DNA from: Nitratidesulfovibrio sp. SRB-5
Lineage (GTDB): Bacteria; Desulfobacterota; Desulfovibrionia; Desulfovibrionales; Desulfovibrionaceae
Direction of reading: 5' to 3'
Assembly (NCBI RefSeq): GCF_019931275.1
Contig: NZ_JAIOTY010000004.1
Span: forward strand, 58,092-122,091
Length of the DNA stretch: 64,000 bases
Positions 9,790 to 16,895 of the stretch are shown piece after piece. Position numbers and translations under genes: made by a program. Numbering within the stretch: the stretch's first letter is position 1; each line of letters begins with the position of its first letter. The notes below the pieces were generated by a model. The model searched no databases, was not told the origin of the DNA, and saw only the letters and a program-made list of their open reading frames with translations.

Positions 9790-9928
9790 GAAAGATAGTA
9801 ATGGATAATGCCCCTCCACAACCACTAGATAACAGGTGTAATGCCGCTGCAACTATTTAAATTTTTTGGTTATCGCAAGGTGCGCTAAGCGATAGATTTA
9901 ATCAATATCCGTAGCTTTTGTTGAAAGC
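9790..9928. other. AT-rich boundary after the defence operon
   Basis: No gene is seen here. The segment is AT-richer than its surroundings, contains a small hairpin (TATCGCAAGG...GCGCTAAGCGATA) near 9875-9895 and separates the helicase stop from the IS3 remnant. It may hold the operon's transcript end, but no strong stem plus T-run is present. Confidence 0.3.
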
Positions 9929-9946
9929 AACGTGGAGTTGCCCCTG

Positions 9947-10155
9947 CTAAACCGGACACCCTGCGGTTGCTGATGTGCGGATAAATTCTCTGGGGGTTTT
10001 CATCCGCAAGCCCTTGTGAGGGTGACCTGCCCGGCAGATCAGTCCCTCTCGAACCAGCCGGGAAGCTGGGCCAGAACCGTTGCCGTATCAGGGCGGGCGT
10101 GAACATGCACGTAATCCCGCTTGAAGGTGTTCACAAAGGCCTCGGCCATGCTGAC
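9947..10155 (-). pseudogene. IS3 transposase OrfB, C-terminal fragment
   Basis: Reading the minus strand, SMAEAFVNTFKRDYV followed by LPGWFER is the typical end of the integrase core of IS3-family OrfB, containing the last catalytic Glu (MAEAF). After a frame change of a few bases the stretch KGLRMKTPREFIRTS gives the usual OrfB C-terminus and stop. The upstream part of the protein is absent and the fragment is frameshifted, so it is not functional. Confidence 0.75.
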
Positions 10156-10215
10156 CTTTCCCCCTCCAGGTATCCCAGCTATTAGTTCGTGACGCAGGCC
10201 AAGGAGGCCATCGTC

Positions 10216-10482
10216 ATGAGAAAGAGCAGGTTCACCGAGGAGAAGATCATTGGGATTCTCAAGCAGGCCGAAGCCGGGATGGCGGTAGCGTCTTTGTGCC
10301 GACAGCATGGGATGTCCGACGCGACGTTTTACAAGTGGCGCAGCAAGTACGGCGGACTGGACGTGTCCGAGGCGCGTCGCTTGAGGGGGCTTGAAGAGGA
10401 GAACCAGCGGCTGAAGCGGCTCGTGGCCGAGCAGGCCCTGGACATCCAGGTGCTCAAGGAAGTCCTTGGAAAAAACGGGTAG
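10216..10482 (+). CDS. IS3-family transposase OrfA
   Basis: An 88-residue helix-turn-helix protein, about full length for IS3-family OrfA: RKSRFTEEKIIGILKQAE, then CRQHGMSDATFYKWRSKYGG, then a leucine-zipper-like stretch ending LKEVLGKNG. A perfect AAGGAGG ribosome-binding site lies eight bases before the ATG. OrfA normally binds the element ends and is fused to OrfB by minus-one frameshifting. An A6-C slippery run is present at 10470-10476 just before the stop. The partner OrfB is truncated, so the element cannot move by itself. Confidence 0.85.
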   Translation: MRKSRFTEEKIIGILKQAEAGMAVASLCRQHGMSDATFYKWRSKYGGLDVSEARRLRGLEEENQRLKRLVAEQALDIQVLKEVLGKNG

Positions 10483-10703
10483 AGCCCGCCGAGCGCCGCT
10501 TGGCCGTGCGTTATGCCATTGATGTGCATGGTTATTCAGAGCGGCGGGCCTGCCAGCTAATGGAGATGAACCGACGGACCTTCAGACGGCCGCCAGGCCC
10601 GGATCGCGACGCTGAATTGCGCATCCGTCTGCGTGGTCTGGCCGAGGAGCGCCGCCGCTTCGGCAGCCCTCGGTTGCAGATCCTCTTGCGCCGTGAAGGG
10701 TGA
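10473..10703 (+). pseudogene. IS3 transposase OrfB, N-terminal fragment
   Basis: Continuing in the minus-one frame from the A6-C slippery run, the sequence RRLAVRYAIDVHGYSERRAC leads to a region ending RRRFGSPRLQILLRREG and a stop. That is the start of an IS3 OrfB, about 76 of roughly 270 residues. The DDE catalytic core is missing. The stop follows the last recognisable residue directly, marking the truncation point. Confidence 0.8.
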
Positions 10704-10728
10704 AAAGACTGAAGCCGCGATTACGAAC

Positions 10729-11352
10729 TTATCCCTGGTATACTTGGCGGGGTAAGGTCAATTTTGCCCCACCCTTTGGGGTTCTGGTGCCTCCGCACGT
10801 CCATGCTCCCTTCGGGCGGGTGTCCTTGCTGTAGGCTTTGGCCAAATACGAAGCCTGCTGCTCACACTTGGCTCGTTGGGCAGCCTCGTCGGGTGAGCCC
10901 CGCCTGATCATGATACCATTTTCCTGCCTGTTCCCATGTCTGTCCTTATCGCAATGATGCACGAGTCCTGTGGGATCAACGCCCAATGCTCTGCCCCAAA
11001 GCCGACCTGCCTTTTCAAAAATCGAGTGCGGGTTGTTCAAAGAATTGCCGTTAACGAGCACCAGGGCATGGTAGTGTGGGTGCTCGCTTTCGTTCTGCTC
11101 TCTCACCCAAAGAAGTTTGGGGTCGGGATCGTGATTTCCGGCGAATTTCTGGCGTGCAATGCTGCGTTTGAGATTATAGCTAAAGTCGTGGATATGTTTG
11201 CTGTCGGGTGTGGCGTAACCGTTTTCAGGATAGCGTAAGTCAAGTCGGACCTGCATGACCTTGCCGTGATCAGCAAGGGATTGTTCAAACGTAGCGTGGT
11301 ACTTGTCCATGATGCTTTCAATGACAGGCCCAGTTTTGGTGTCATGCGGCAT
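10729..11352 (-). CDS. inovirus Gp2/YfjJ-family protein (satellite replication)
   Basis: A 207-residue protein matching the YagK/YfjJ, or inovirus Gp2, family, found in filamentous phages and in CP4-57-type satellite elements. The diagnostic block is HPHYHALVLVNG at residues 91-102, an HxH-type metal site like that of rolling-circle initiators. Upstream is a Tyr/Asp-rich region, and further on CDKDRHGNRQENG. ATG 11352 is chosen because AAGGAA lies just upstream; an in-frame start at 11463 would add 37 AT-rich, unlikely residues. It is the third gene of a minus-strand operon behind the DUF3987 gene, about 300 bases away. Its 3' end stops 26 bases from the IS remnant, so a slightly shortened C-terminus is possible. 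Confidence 0.75.
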   Translation of the reverse strand: MPHDTKTGPVIESIMDKYHATFEQSLADHGKVMQVRLDLRYPENGYATPDSKHIHDFSYNLKRSIARQKFAGNHDPDPKLLWVREQNESEHPHYHALVLVNGNSLNNPHSIFEKAGRLWGRALGVDPTGLVHHCDKDRHGNRQENGIMIRRGSPDEAAQRAKCEQQASYLAKAYSKDTRPKGAWTCGGTRTPKGGAKLTLPRQVYQG

Positions 11353-11661
11353 GGCGGATTCCTTTTTGTGTTTTTGGTATATTTTCGCAGTGAGCAGGAA
11401 TGTATGGATCTTGATTTGTTCCGGTGCATATGTATGGATTCTTGTTGTTATATGTAATACCATTTACCTAGGTATGAGCTTCTGCGCGAACGGTAAGATC
11501 TTTTTGGCGTATCGTTTCGCAGTGCTGTTTTTGAGGATACGAAATTTGGCGGAAAATTTTCATATTATAATATGCAGAGTGAAGTGTTCGACAGGAAGAG
11601 AATGTTTCAAAAAAAGCACACCCCTGAAAACGTGAAAACGCAGGGGTGTGCTTGGATAGTA
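11353..11661. other. AT-rich gap between YfjI-like and YfjJ-like genes
   Basis: About 309 bases without a convincing gene. It contains an inverted repeat near 11602-11652 (AAGCACACCCCTG with CAGGGGTGTGCTT, loop GAAAACGTGAAAACG) that lies just beyond the DUF3987 stop. Read on the minus strand it is followed by a T-rich run, so it is a probable transcript terminator for the upstream gene. The rest is AT-rich and may carry a promoter for the YfjJ-like gene. Confidence 0.5.
11602..11652 (-). terminator. hairpin terminator after DUF3987 gene
   Basis: A 13-base perfect inverted repeat around AAGCACACCCCTG with a 15-base loop, ten bases past the stop of the minus-strand DUF3987 gene. On the minus strand the stem is followed by TTTTTTTGAAAC. 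It separates the YfjJ-like gene from the two genes before it. Confidence 0.7.
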
Positions 11662-13113
11662 TTAGAGTAGTGTGCAAAAATTGAAGCGCGGCACCCATAT
11701 TTCGCATGACTCTATTGAGCCTGTTGGGAGTTGTCGCTGAGCTTGTTGGGGGTATATCCATCCTTGTGCCATCATCCAGAACAATATGCGTTCACATTTT
11801 TTCTTGCTCAACCCATGAGGTCTGCATAGCTCTGTAGTGGTGTAGCCGTGGTGGATATGGGTGAATTGCTGGCTGTTGGCGATGGTCATTATGAGTGGCT
11901 GTGCCTGCTTTCGCATTTCATCTTGATTGGTTGTGTTAATGATAGTCGCAGACTGCATTCCAAAGAACATTGCCAGGTTGCATGCTCTGTGCATGGTATT
12001 CATGTCTATTCCCATGTTGCCATGGCTTGTGGTTTCCATGGCGTGTAGTGTCATGGCGAGGCGCACGGCATGAACGAGTAGTTTTCCTGCTATCCCATGA
12101 TGGTTGTCGAAGGGCATGTTCTGTCTTTGTTGCCAGGTTAATGTTGTCTGGAAATTCTTAAGCATGATATTGGCTTCATGGGATAGATGGAGCTTGGGAT
12201 GGCAGCCCGTAAGAGTTCGGCACTCCTTGAGTTGAATGATGGTTCGCTCAAGTTGGTCAGCGTACCATCGCTCTGCTGTGGCGGAGACTTGTCCGTAGCC
12301 TGTTTTTGGTTCACTTGCGGGCATGATAAATGGTAAAAAACGCGCGGTTAATCCGTTTTCGCTATATTCAGGAGTGCGGAGTAACTTTAGTAGTGGGCGA
12401 GTTTGCCACATGCAAAGCAAAACAACTGATGGATTTTTTGCGTGGAATTGCTCATGCTTTGTGATATCCTCAATGGTTGTGTTGGACCACGCATCAAGGA
12501 ATGGTGTGATATCATCCGGGTTGATTTTGTGAAAAGATGAAAGAGGTGCGCCTTCGTCATCGATCAGTATGCCGAGTCCATTCCGCAAACTGAGCTCCTT
12601 TATGAAGGATTGAGGAGACATCTTGCCCATGAGGGGGGCTTGCGGAATGGATATCGCGTCAAGTTCTTTTTGAAGATCAGCAAGTTCGTTGATGTCTTCG
12701 GTGAGGATTGTCGCGTTGTGTTTTTTCTTAAAGGCTGTTTTTATGCCTTTAATCCTGCTGCTGAGAAGGTCCCTGCGGGCTCGTCGGGTGGCAGCTTCGT
12801 CAGGGGGAAGGGCAATGTGCTTGCTGATCAGATTGTCGAGGGTGGGCTTCATGCGTTTCATGATAGGGGTTTTCCCCGAGCTGGGCTCGGCGCCGATGGC
12901 CATATAGAGCGACAATCCTATGCGGTGGGATTTCGATACCTCACATTCAGAGCCGATTTGCCCTGCTGCAAACATTGCCAGCAGTGTGCAGGCCACCATC
13001 TCTTCCGAAGTCCCGAGCTCTTGCGCCAGTTCTCGCGCGAAAACTTGTGCGGGCTCACTCAGGGAGTGATAGGGGGACAGGCCGGGAAACTCTGTGTGGA
13101 GTACGTTATGCAT
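11662..13113 (-). CDS. DUF3987 (YfjI-like) primase/helicase-type protein of a satellite
   Basis: A 483-residue protein of the DUF3987/YfjI family, found next to AlpA- and YfjJ-type genes in CP4-57-like elements. A P-loop, GAEPSSGKTPIMK, is at residues 74-86. A Walker-B-like ILIDDEGAPL follows near 190, and VVLLCMWQTRP near 240. The C-terminal region after about 400 looks like a winged helix (TTTELCRPHGLSKKKCERI). Family members are thought to act in replication of the element as ATP-dependent helicase or primase-associated proteins. ATG 13113 has a good AAGGAG site and overlaps the upstream gene's stop by eight bases. The base composition is clearly lower in GC than that of the chromosomal genes. 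Confidence 0.78.
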   Translation of the reverse strand: MHNVLHTEFPGLSPYHSLSEPAQVFARELAQELGTSEEMVACTLLAMFAAGQIGSECEVSKSHRIGLSLYMAIGAEPSSGKTPIMKRMKPTLDNLISKHIALPPDEAATRRARRDLLSSRIKGIKTAFKKKHNATILTEDINELADLQKELDAISIPQAPLMGKMSPQSFIKELSLRNGLGILIDDEGAPLSSFHKINPDDITPFLDAWSNTTIEDITKHEQFHAKNPSVVLLCMWQTRPLLKLLRTPEYSENGLTARFLPFIMPASEPKTGYGQVSATAERWYADQLERTIIQLKECRTLTGCHPKLHLSHEANIMLKNFQTTLTWQQRQNMPFDNHHGIAGKLLVHAVRLAMTLHAMETTSHGNMGIDMNTMHRACNLAMFFGMQSATIINTTNQDEMRKQAQPLIMTIANSQQFTHIHHGYTTTELCRPHGLSKKKCERILFWMMAQGWIYPQQAQRQLPTGSIESCEIWVPRFNFCTLL

Positions 13114-13339
13114 TGTCAGTCTCCTTGAGATATTCAGCAAACCAGTCCAGGAATGCAGTCTTTTCGTAGCCAACCTTCCTCATGAATTTCACCTTTCCGT
13201 TAGGGCCCTTGCCAAGGCAGTCGAGGTTGGCCAAGGTTCGTGGGGCGATCAGGCCGCCGGTAAGCTTGCCCACTTCGGTTCGGGCAAAGATGTCCGGCAG
13301 GGACTTGGCCAGGTTGTTCAGTATTTTTTGAGCGTGCAT
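13106..13339 (-). CDS. AlpA/excisionase-like DNA-binding protein
   Basis: A 77-residue protein with a MerR/AlpA-type winged-helix look: ARTEVGKLTGGLIAPRTLAN (recognition region), a basic beta-turn GKGPNGKVKFMRKVGYEK, then AFLDWFAEYL. This layout is typical of small satellite and prophage excisionase/activator proteins. ATG 13339 follows a GGAGGA site. It is the first gene of the operon and overlaps the DUF3987 gene, which parallels alpA-yfjI-yfjJ order in CP4-57. Likely role: control of excision and of the operon. The exact function is inferred. Confidence 0.7.
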   Translation of the reverse strand: MHAQKILNNLAKSLPDIFARTEVGKLTGGLIAPRTLANLDCLGKGPNGKVKFMRKVGYEKTAFLDWFAEYLKETDNA

Positions 13340-13474
13340 TTTTCCTCCGGTTCTGAGCGTTGCTCGCATCAGCGTAATGACAGGGGGAGGTCCCATGCAT
13401 CCATGTTTTTATTTTTCCGAAGCCAGCGAGTCGGCGTTTTGTGTGGTCTCGCTGGGTAAAGGCCGGAGGTTGTC
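13340..13474. promoter_or_regulatory. divergent promoter region of the satellite
   Basis: A 135-base gap between two divergently read genes. It holds a perfect eight-base inverted repeat, CCAGCGAG (13423-13430) and CTCGCTGG (13448-13455), spaced about 17 bases apart, and an AT-rich patch TTTTTATTTTT at about 13405. This is a plausible operator/promoter pair for the AlpA-like operon and the divergent 442-residue gene. No confident -35/-10 pair was found. Confidence 0.4.
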
Positions 13475-14803
13475 GTGGAGGAAAAGGAAGTCAAGGCCGA
13501 CATTTTGCCCGACGGGCGAACGATTGAGTTTATTCGGAGAGAGTATGCTGCCAGGCGTATCTATCTAGATAATAAAGATAATTACGACAGCGTTGAGGCG
13601 GCTATTACGGCGCTCAGGGCGGGGGGGGCATATCTAGCATCGCTAGGGGGGGCGCTGGCTGGAGATCCGGTGGCGTGTGAGCTAGAGCTTCTCAATATGA
13701 TTGAAGATGGCAGGTTTGCTGCCATGTCAGCCGACCAACTGGCTGCATTCGTCGAGGGGTGCGGGGAGGGGGGCGGGATTGTGGCGAATGTGATGGCTGC
13801 ACATGGCTATTCGTCGAAATATGGATATGTTTTGTCAGATGTTGGGATGAGGGATGCTGGTGTTCCTAGGCGTTCTTTGCTGCTCAGGGCTATTTATATG
13901 AAAGATGAAAAATGGAAGTCGATCTTGGAAGAGATTCACGCAGGTATTGATATTCCGTATAAAGCTAAAATTTTATTTGGTTTTAAGATGAGAGAAGTGA
14001 GGTTCTATGGTGGTAATGGTTTGCCATGGGACCGTGTCAAAAGGGCTTGTTGCTTTAATGACACGTATTATGAAGATTTGCTGGATAAATTCCCCGATTA
14101 CACGTGCTCTGTTTCCGGAATAGGCAGTATTGACTTTAGCTTTGAGGCTGCAATTGCAAGAATTACAATAGATATTTGTGTTGAGAGAATGAAATATCTA
14201 ATATGCAGGAAGTTGAAAATTTCAGACGATCTTTACCGCGTTATTGTTGAAGAGCTTGGCGCGCGTCGTGATGATTTTTTTAGGTATAGTTTTGAAAAAA
14301 TTTCAGAACATATAGAGAGTATTAATGAAAATTCATATGCGGATATTTTGGAAATAGAAAAGAATGACGATGCGCTCGTTGCATTGCTTGCTAAGGAAAA
14401 TCCCAGTGCATATGAAAGAATTAAAGAGTGCAATGCAAAACTTACATCTGAGATGGAAAAGCTGAAAAAACGTGTAAGTGATTCAGAGAAAAAGCTGCTC
14501 TCTGGTCGATATAGGCGGTCTATAAATGAAGCGCCACGATTTGCGGGTCTTTATTTGTGGGATTTAGTTGAAGTAGAGGGTATGCGATTTAATGCTGCTG
14601 AAGAGAGGTTCTGCAATGAGTACAGAGCTGTACTTGGCCGAAATTATACCGAAAACAAATCAAATCCGCATCATAGGTTGTACAGCGTGACGGACGCCTG
14701 TATTCGTGAGCAGGTGCTTTTGCCCATGAATTCGTCAAGTTGTTTCTATGATAGACGTGATATGGGGGTAGTGAAACGGGAGGCGTCGGGGCGCCGTAGC
14801 TAA
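13475..14803 (+). CDS. unrecognised 442-residue protein, AT-rich satellite cargo
   Basis: I do not recognise this family. GTG 13475 has a GGAGG site seven bases upstream and the frame is open for 442 residues. The first 110 residues are Ala/Gly-rich and GC-rich. From about base 13800 the gene becomes strongly AT-rich, with codon use unlike the chromosome. Residues about 290-345 are highly charged and predicted by eye to be helical or coiled-coil (EIEKNDDALVALLAKENP, then EMEKLKKRVSDSEKKLL). There is no signal peptide or membrane segment. A few Cys pairs are present (RACCF, SSCFY) without a clear zinc motif. It stands alone between a satellite core and tRNA-Leu, the position where such elements carry accessory, often defence, genes. 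That role is only inferred. Confidence 0.65.
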   Translation: MEEKEVKADILPDGRTIEFIRREYAARRIYLDNKDNYDSVEAAITALRAGGAYLASLGGALAGDPVACELELLNMIEDGRFAAMSADQLAAFVEGCGEGGGIVANVMAAHGYSSKYGYVLSDVGMRDAGVPRRSLLLRAIYMKDEKWKSILEEIHAGIDIPYKAKILFGFKMREVRFYGGNGLPWDRVKRACCFNDTYYEDLLDKFPDYTCSVSGIGSIDFSFEAAIARITIDICVERMKYLICRKLKISDDLYRVIVEELGARRDDFFRYSFEKISEHIESINENSYADILEIEKNDDALVALLAKENPSAYERIKECNAKLTSEMEKLKKRVSDSEKKLLSGRYRRSINEAPRFAGLYLWDLVEVEGMRFNAAEERFCNEYRAVLGRNYTENKSNPHHRLYSVTDACIREQVLLPMNSSSCFYDRRDMGVVKREASGRRS

Positions 14804-14826
14804 CTGACACCAAAACTGACACCAAA
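14803..14826. repeat. two perfect tandem copies of a 12-base unit
   Basis: The unit ACTGACACCAAA occurs twice head to tail, beginning at the last base of the stop codon of the 442-residue gene and ending 66 bases before the tRNA 3' end. The location suggests recombinase-binding (core- or arm-type) sites of an integrated element, but no second att copy is seen in the window. Confidence 0.6.
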
Positions 14827-14891
14827 TTAGCTGTCAGGCCGCGTACAAAAAAGGCAGCTACGACAACGTCGTCGTAACCGCCTTGAAACAA

Positions 14892-14978
14892 TGGTGCCCG
14901 GAGCGGGGATTGAACCCGCACAGCCGTGAGGCCGAGGGATTTTAAGTCCCTTGCGTCTGCCAGTTCCGCCATCCGGGC
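14892..14978 (-). tRNA. tRNA-Leu (anticodon UAA)
   Basis: Reading the minus strand, the gene starts GCCCGGATGGCGGAACTGG, has an anticodon loop with TAA flanked by GGACT and AATCC, a long variable arm (CCTCGGCCTCACGGCTG) as in type II tRNAs, the T-loop GGTTCAATCC and the acceptor TCCGGGC followed by A and an encoded CCA. The seven-base acceptor stem pairs fully. AT-rich foreign DNA begins right at its 3' end, so the gene is the probable integration site of the satellite. Confidence 0.96.
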
Positions 14979-15164
14979 ACGGTGGGAATGGGTCGAAACC
15001 CTAGTATGCGGGCGGGTTGCCGTCAATGTCGGGGTTGCCGGGGGTGCGGTGGTCCGTGTGGGGGGCGCAGGCGTTGGGGGGTGCGGCGCGCCGGACTGCC
15101 CCGCCTGGGGGCGGGTGCGTCGGGTGACGACAAGGGGGGAAGGGGCCGGGGCAGCAATCGATAC

Positions 15165-15445
15165 TGTCAGGCCGGAGTGCCGACAGGCTGCGACCTGTTT
15201 GCCCGACCTGCCCCGGCTTGGCCTGACGCGCCCCGTTTCGCCCTGACTCGTCCAGACAGGCCGGAGATGCCAGGCGAGCCCCGACAAGCCCCGGCAGGCC
15301 CCGACAGGCCCGGATGGGTCCGACAGGCCCCGACAGGATCGGCTGGGACCGAATGGGGTCGGCTGGGACCGGACAGGCTCGACTGACCCGGAGGTGAGCA
15401 TCAAGCCCGAGCAGGCCCGAGCAGGCCCAGGCAGGCCCGAGCGGG
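15165..15445. repeat. degenerate GACAGGCC-type repeats
   Basis: A gene-free, GC-rich stretch in which GACAGGCC, CCCGACAGGCCC and GCTGGGACCG recur many times at irregular spacing. Period and unit length vary, so it is not a CRISPR. The neighbouring 14980-15160 is also without a gene. Confidence 0.6.
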
Positions 15446-15461
15446 CTCCGCGCCCCTTCGC

Positions 15462-15956
15462 CTATTCCTCCGCTTTCGCGGCAGCCTTGCCGCCGCCTCC
15501 GCCCTTTCCGCGTTTGGCGCGGGCCGTTCCCGGCTTGGGCTTTGCCGTGGGCACCACGGTCAGGGCCGGGTCCTTGTGGGCATGGGCGGCCATGCCCGCG
15601 CGGGCGTCGGGCAGGCGCAGGGTGGCTTCCTGCCAGGCGCCGTCGGCCAGCAGGTACAGGTGCAGCAGGTCCAGCCCCTTGTCCACGAACAGCATGCGGC
15701 CTTCCACGTCGCCGCGCAGCAGGGGGGCCACGGCGGCGCAGGCCGCGTGGAACGCCGTTTCCTCGTGGTTGACGAACACGCACTGCACGCGCAGGGCGTC
15801 GCCCGTGGGGGTGAAGTCGATGTGTTCGCCGCCGCTGGCTTCCAGCGCGCCGTGGATGGCGTCCACCAGTTCCGCTTCGCGGGCCAGCAGGTCGTTGTAG
15901 CTCAGTTCCGGCCCGTAGACGAAGTGGCCGAAGAGTTCGCAGTCGAATTTGGCCAT
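15462..15956 (-). CDS. conserved hypothetical protein with Lys/Ala-rich tail
   Basis: A 164-residue protein of unknown function. The first 120 residues look like a compact alpha/beta domain (FGHFVYGPELSYNDLLARE at the start, FVNHEETAFHAACAAVAPLL near 80). The last 35 are a basic, Ala/Gly/Lys-rich tail (AKRGKGGGGGKAAAKAEE) of nucleic-acid-binding or disordered type. The ATG has an AAGG site about seven bases upstream. It stands alone, flanked on both sides by repeat-rich intergenic DNA. Confidence 0.75.
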   Translation of the reverse strand: MAKFDCELFGHFVYGPELSYNDLLAREAELVDAIHGALEASGGEHIDFTPTGDALRVQCVFVNHEETAFHAACAAVAPLLRGDVEGRMLFVDKGLDLLHLYLLADGAWQEATLRLPDARAGMAAHAHKDPALTVVPTAKPKPGTARAKRGKGGGGGKAAAKAEE

Positions 15957-15964
15957 GGTCGGTC

Positions 15965-16225
15965 CTTGAGGTTAGGTCGGGGCAGTCAGGCCGGGCCCGT
16001 CTGGTTGGACCCGTCCGGTTGGGCCCGTCTGGTCGGGACGGTTTCGCCGGGACGGTGTGGGCTCGGCAAGGTGGCCGGACCAGTGTGGTCCGTACGGCGA
16101 CCCCGAATCGGTATGGTCAGATCGGTGCCGCCAGATCGGTGTCGCCAGATCGGTGTGGTCTGGCCGGTGCCGTCAAGCCGGTGTGGCCTGTCCGGTGCCG
16201 CCCGGTATCGCCCGGCGGTCGCCTG
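15965..16225. repeat. degenerate CAGATCGGTG/GTCTGG-type repeats
   Basis: No gene is seen here. Short units such as CAGATCGGTG (three near copies at 16119-16160), CCGGTGTGG and GTCTGGTTGGACC recur. The composition mirrors the patch at 15165-15445 on the other side of the hypothetical gene. The following 16226-16417 also lacks a gene. Confidence 0.5.
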
Positions 16226-16417
16226 CCGTCACGGCTCCCCCCGCCGCGCAGGGCAGGTTGCGGCGGGGGCATTACCAGCCGTATCACGAAACCCATGTTT
16301 TCCCCATGATAGAGCGCGGATGCGCCGGACGTCAAAATGGCAGGGGCGCGGCGGGGCTGGACGCGCCCCGGTCAGCGGTGGATACTGGCGCACTCACCCC
16401 CGCACAAGGAGTTTTCC

Positions 16418-16621
16418 ATGCCTTACGTCAACATCCGCATCACCCGCGAAGGCGCCACCAGCGAGCAGAAGGCGGCGCTCATCCAGGGCGTCACGCAGTT
16501 GCTGGTGGATATCCTCGGCAAGAATCCCGCCACCACCGTGGTGACCATCGACGAGGTGGACACCGACAACTGGGGCGTGGGCGGCGAAACCATCACCGCG
16601 CGGCGCAAGCGCGGGGTGTAG
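16418..16621 (+). CDS. 4-oxalocrotonate tautomerase family protein
   Basis: A 67-residue tautomerase of the 4-OT/YwhB superfamily, full length for the family. After removal of Met the N-terminal catalytic Pro is exposed (MPYVNIRITREG). The helix SEQKAALIQGVTQLLVDILG and the strand TVVTIDEVDTDNWGVGGE, with the usual NWGxGG turn, follow. ATG 16418 lies eight bases after AAGGAG. It probably forms homo-oligomers and catalyses keto-enol tautomerisation of an unknown small molecule. The substrate cannot be inferred from the neighbours. Confidence 0.92.
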   Translation: MPYVNIRITREGATSEQKAALIQGVTQLLVDILGKNPATTVVTIDEVDTDNWGVGGETITARRKRGV

Positions 16622-16895
16622 CGCAAGCCCGCGAGGGGCGGCGCGGTCACGGCCTTCCGGTGTCGCCGCACTGCGCGGCTGGACGGCGTGCAAGGCCAAC
16701 GGCCCACCTCCGCGACGTCTTGGCGGTGTGGCGGATGGGCATGGGCGGGCTGGCTCTCGTCGTTTCCCGTCGCGCCCGCCGGGCCTCGCGCGCGCTGGCG
16801 CATCCGCCGTTGCCTGAACGCGGCGACGGCTCGCTGGTCAAGGCCGGGCCTTGCGTGCGCTGGCGCATCGCCCCCCCATCTGCTACAGGCTGGGT

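Larger units (their letters stand above)
9929..10703. mobile_element. IS3-family element remnant with oppositely oriented halves
   Basis: Two pieces of an IS3-type transposase sit next to each other. The C-terminal third of OrfB reads on the minus strand (9947-10155), and OrfA plus the N-terminal quarter of OrfB reads on the plus strand (10216-10703). The middle of OrfB, including its first catalytic Asp residues, is missing. The GTTGCCCCTG-type sequence at about 9936 resembles IS3 element ends. Whether this is one element after an internal inversion and deletion, or two unrelated fragments, cannot be decided from the window. Confidence 0.7.

Noticed and set aside
14830..14944. Possible integrase C-terminus reading through the tRNA on the plus strand
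   Set aside because: The open stretch is only about 40 codons, is closed by a stop just upstream at the tandem repeat and shows no recombinase motif.
14589..15404. Long minus-strand open frame over the tRNA-Leu
   Set aside because: It runs through the tRNA and the end of the cargo gene and is Pro/Thr/Arg-rich, typical of a shadow frame.
15165..15445. CRISPR-like array of GACAGGCC repeats
   Set aside because: The units are short, irregular in spacing and degenerate. There are no constant-length unique spacers and no cas genes nearby.
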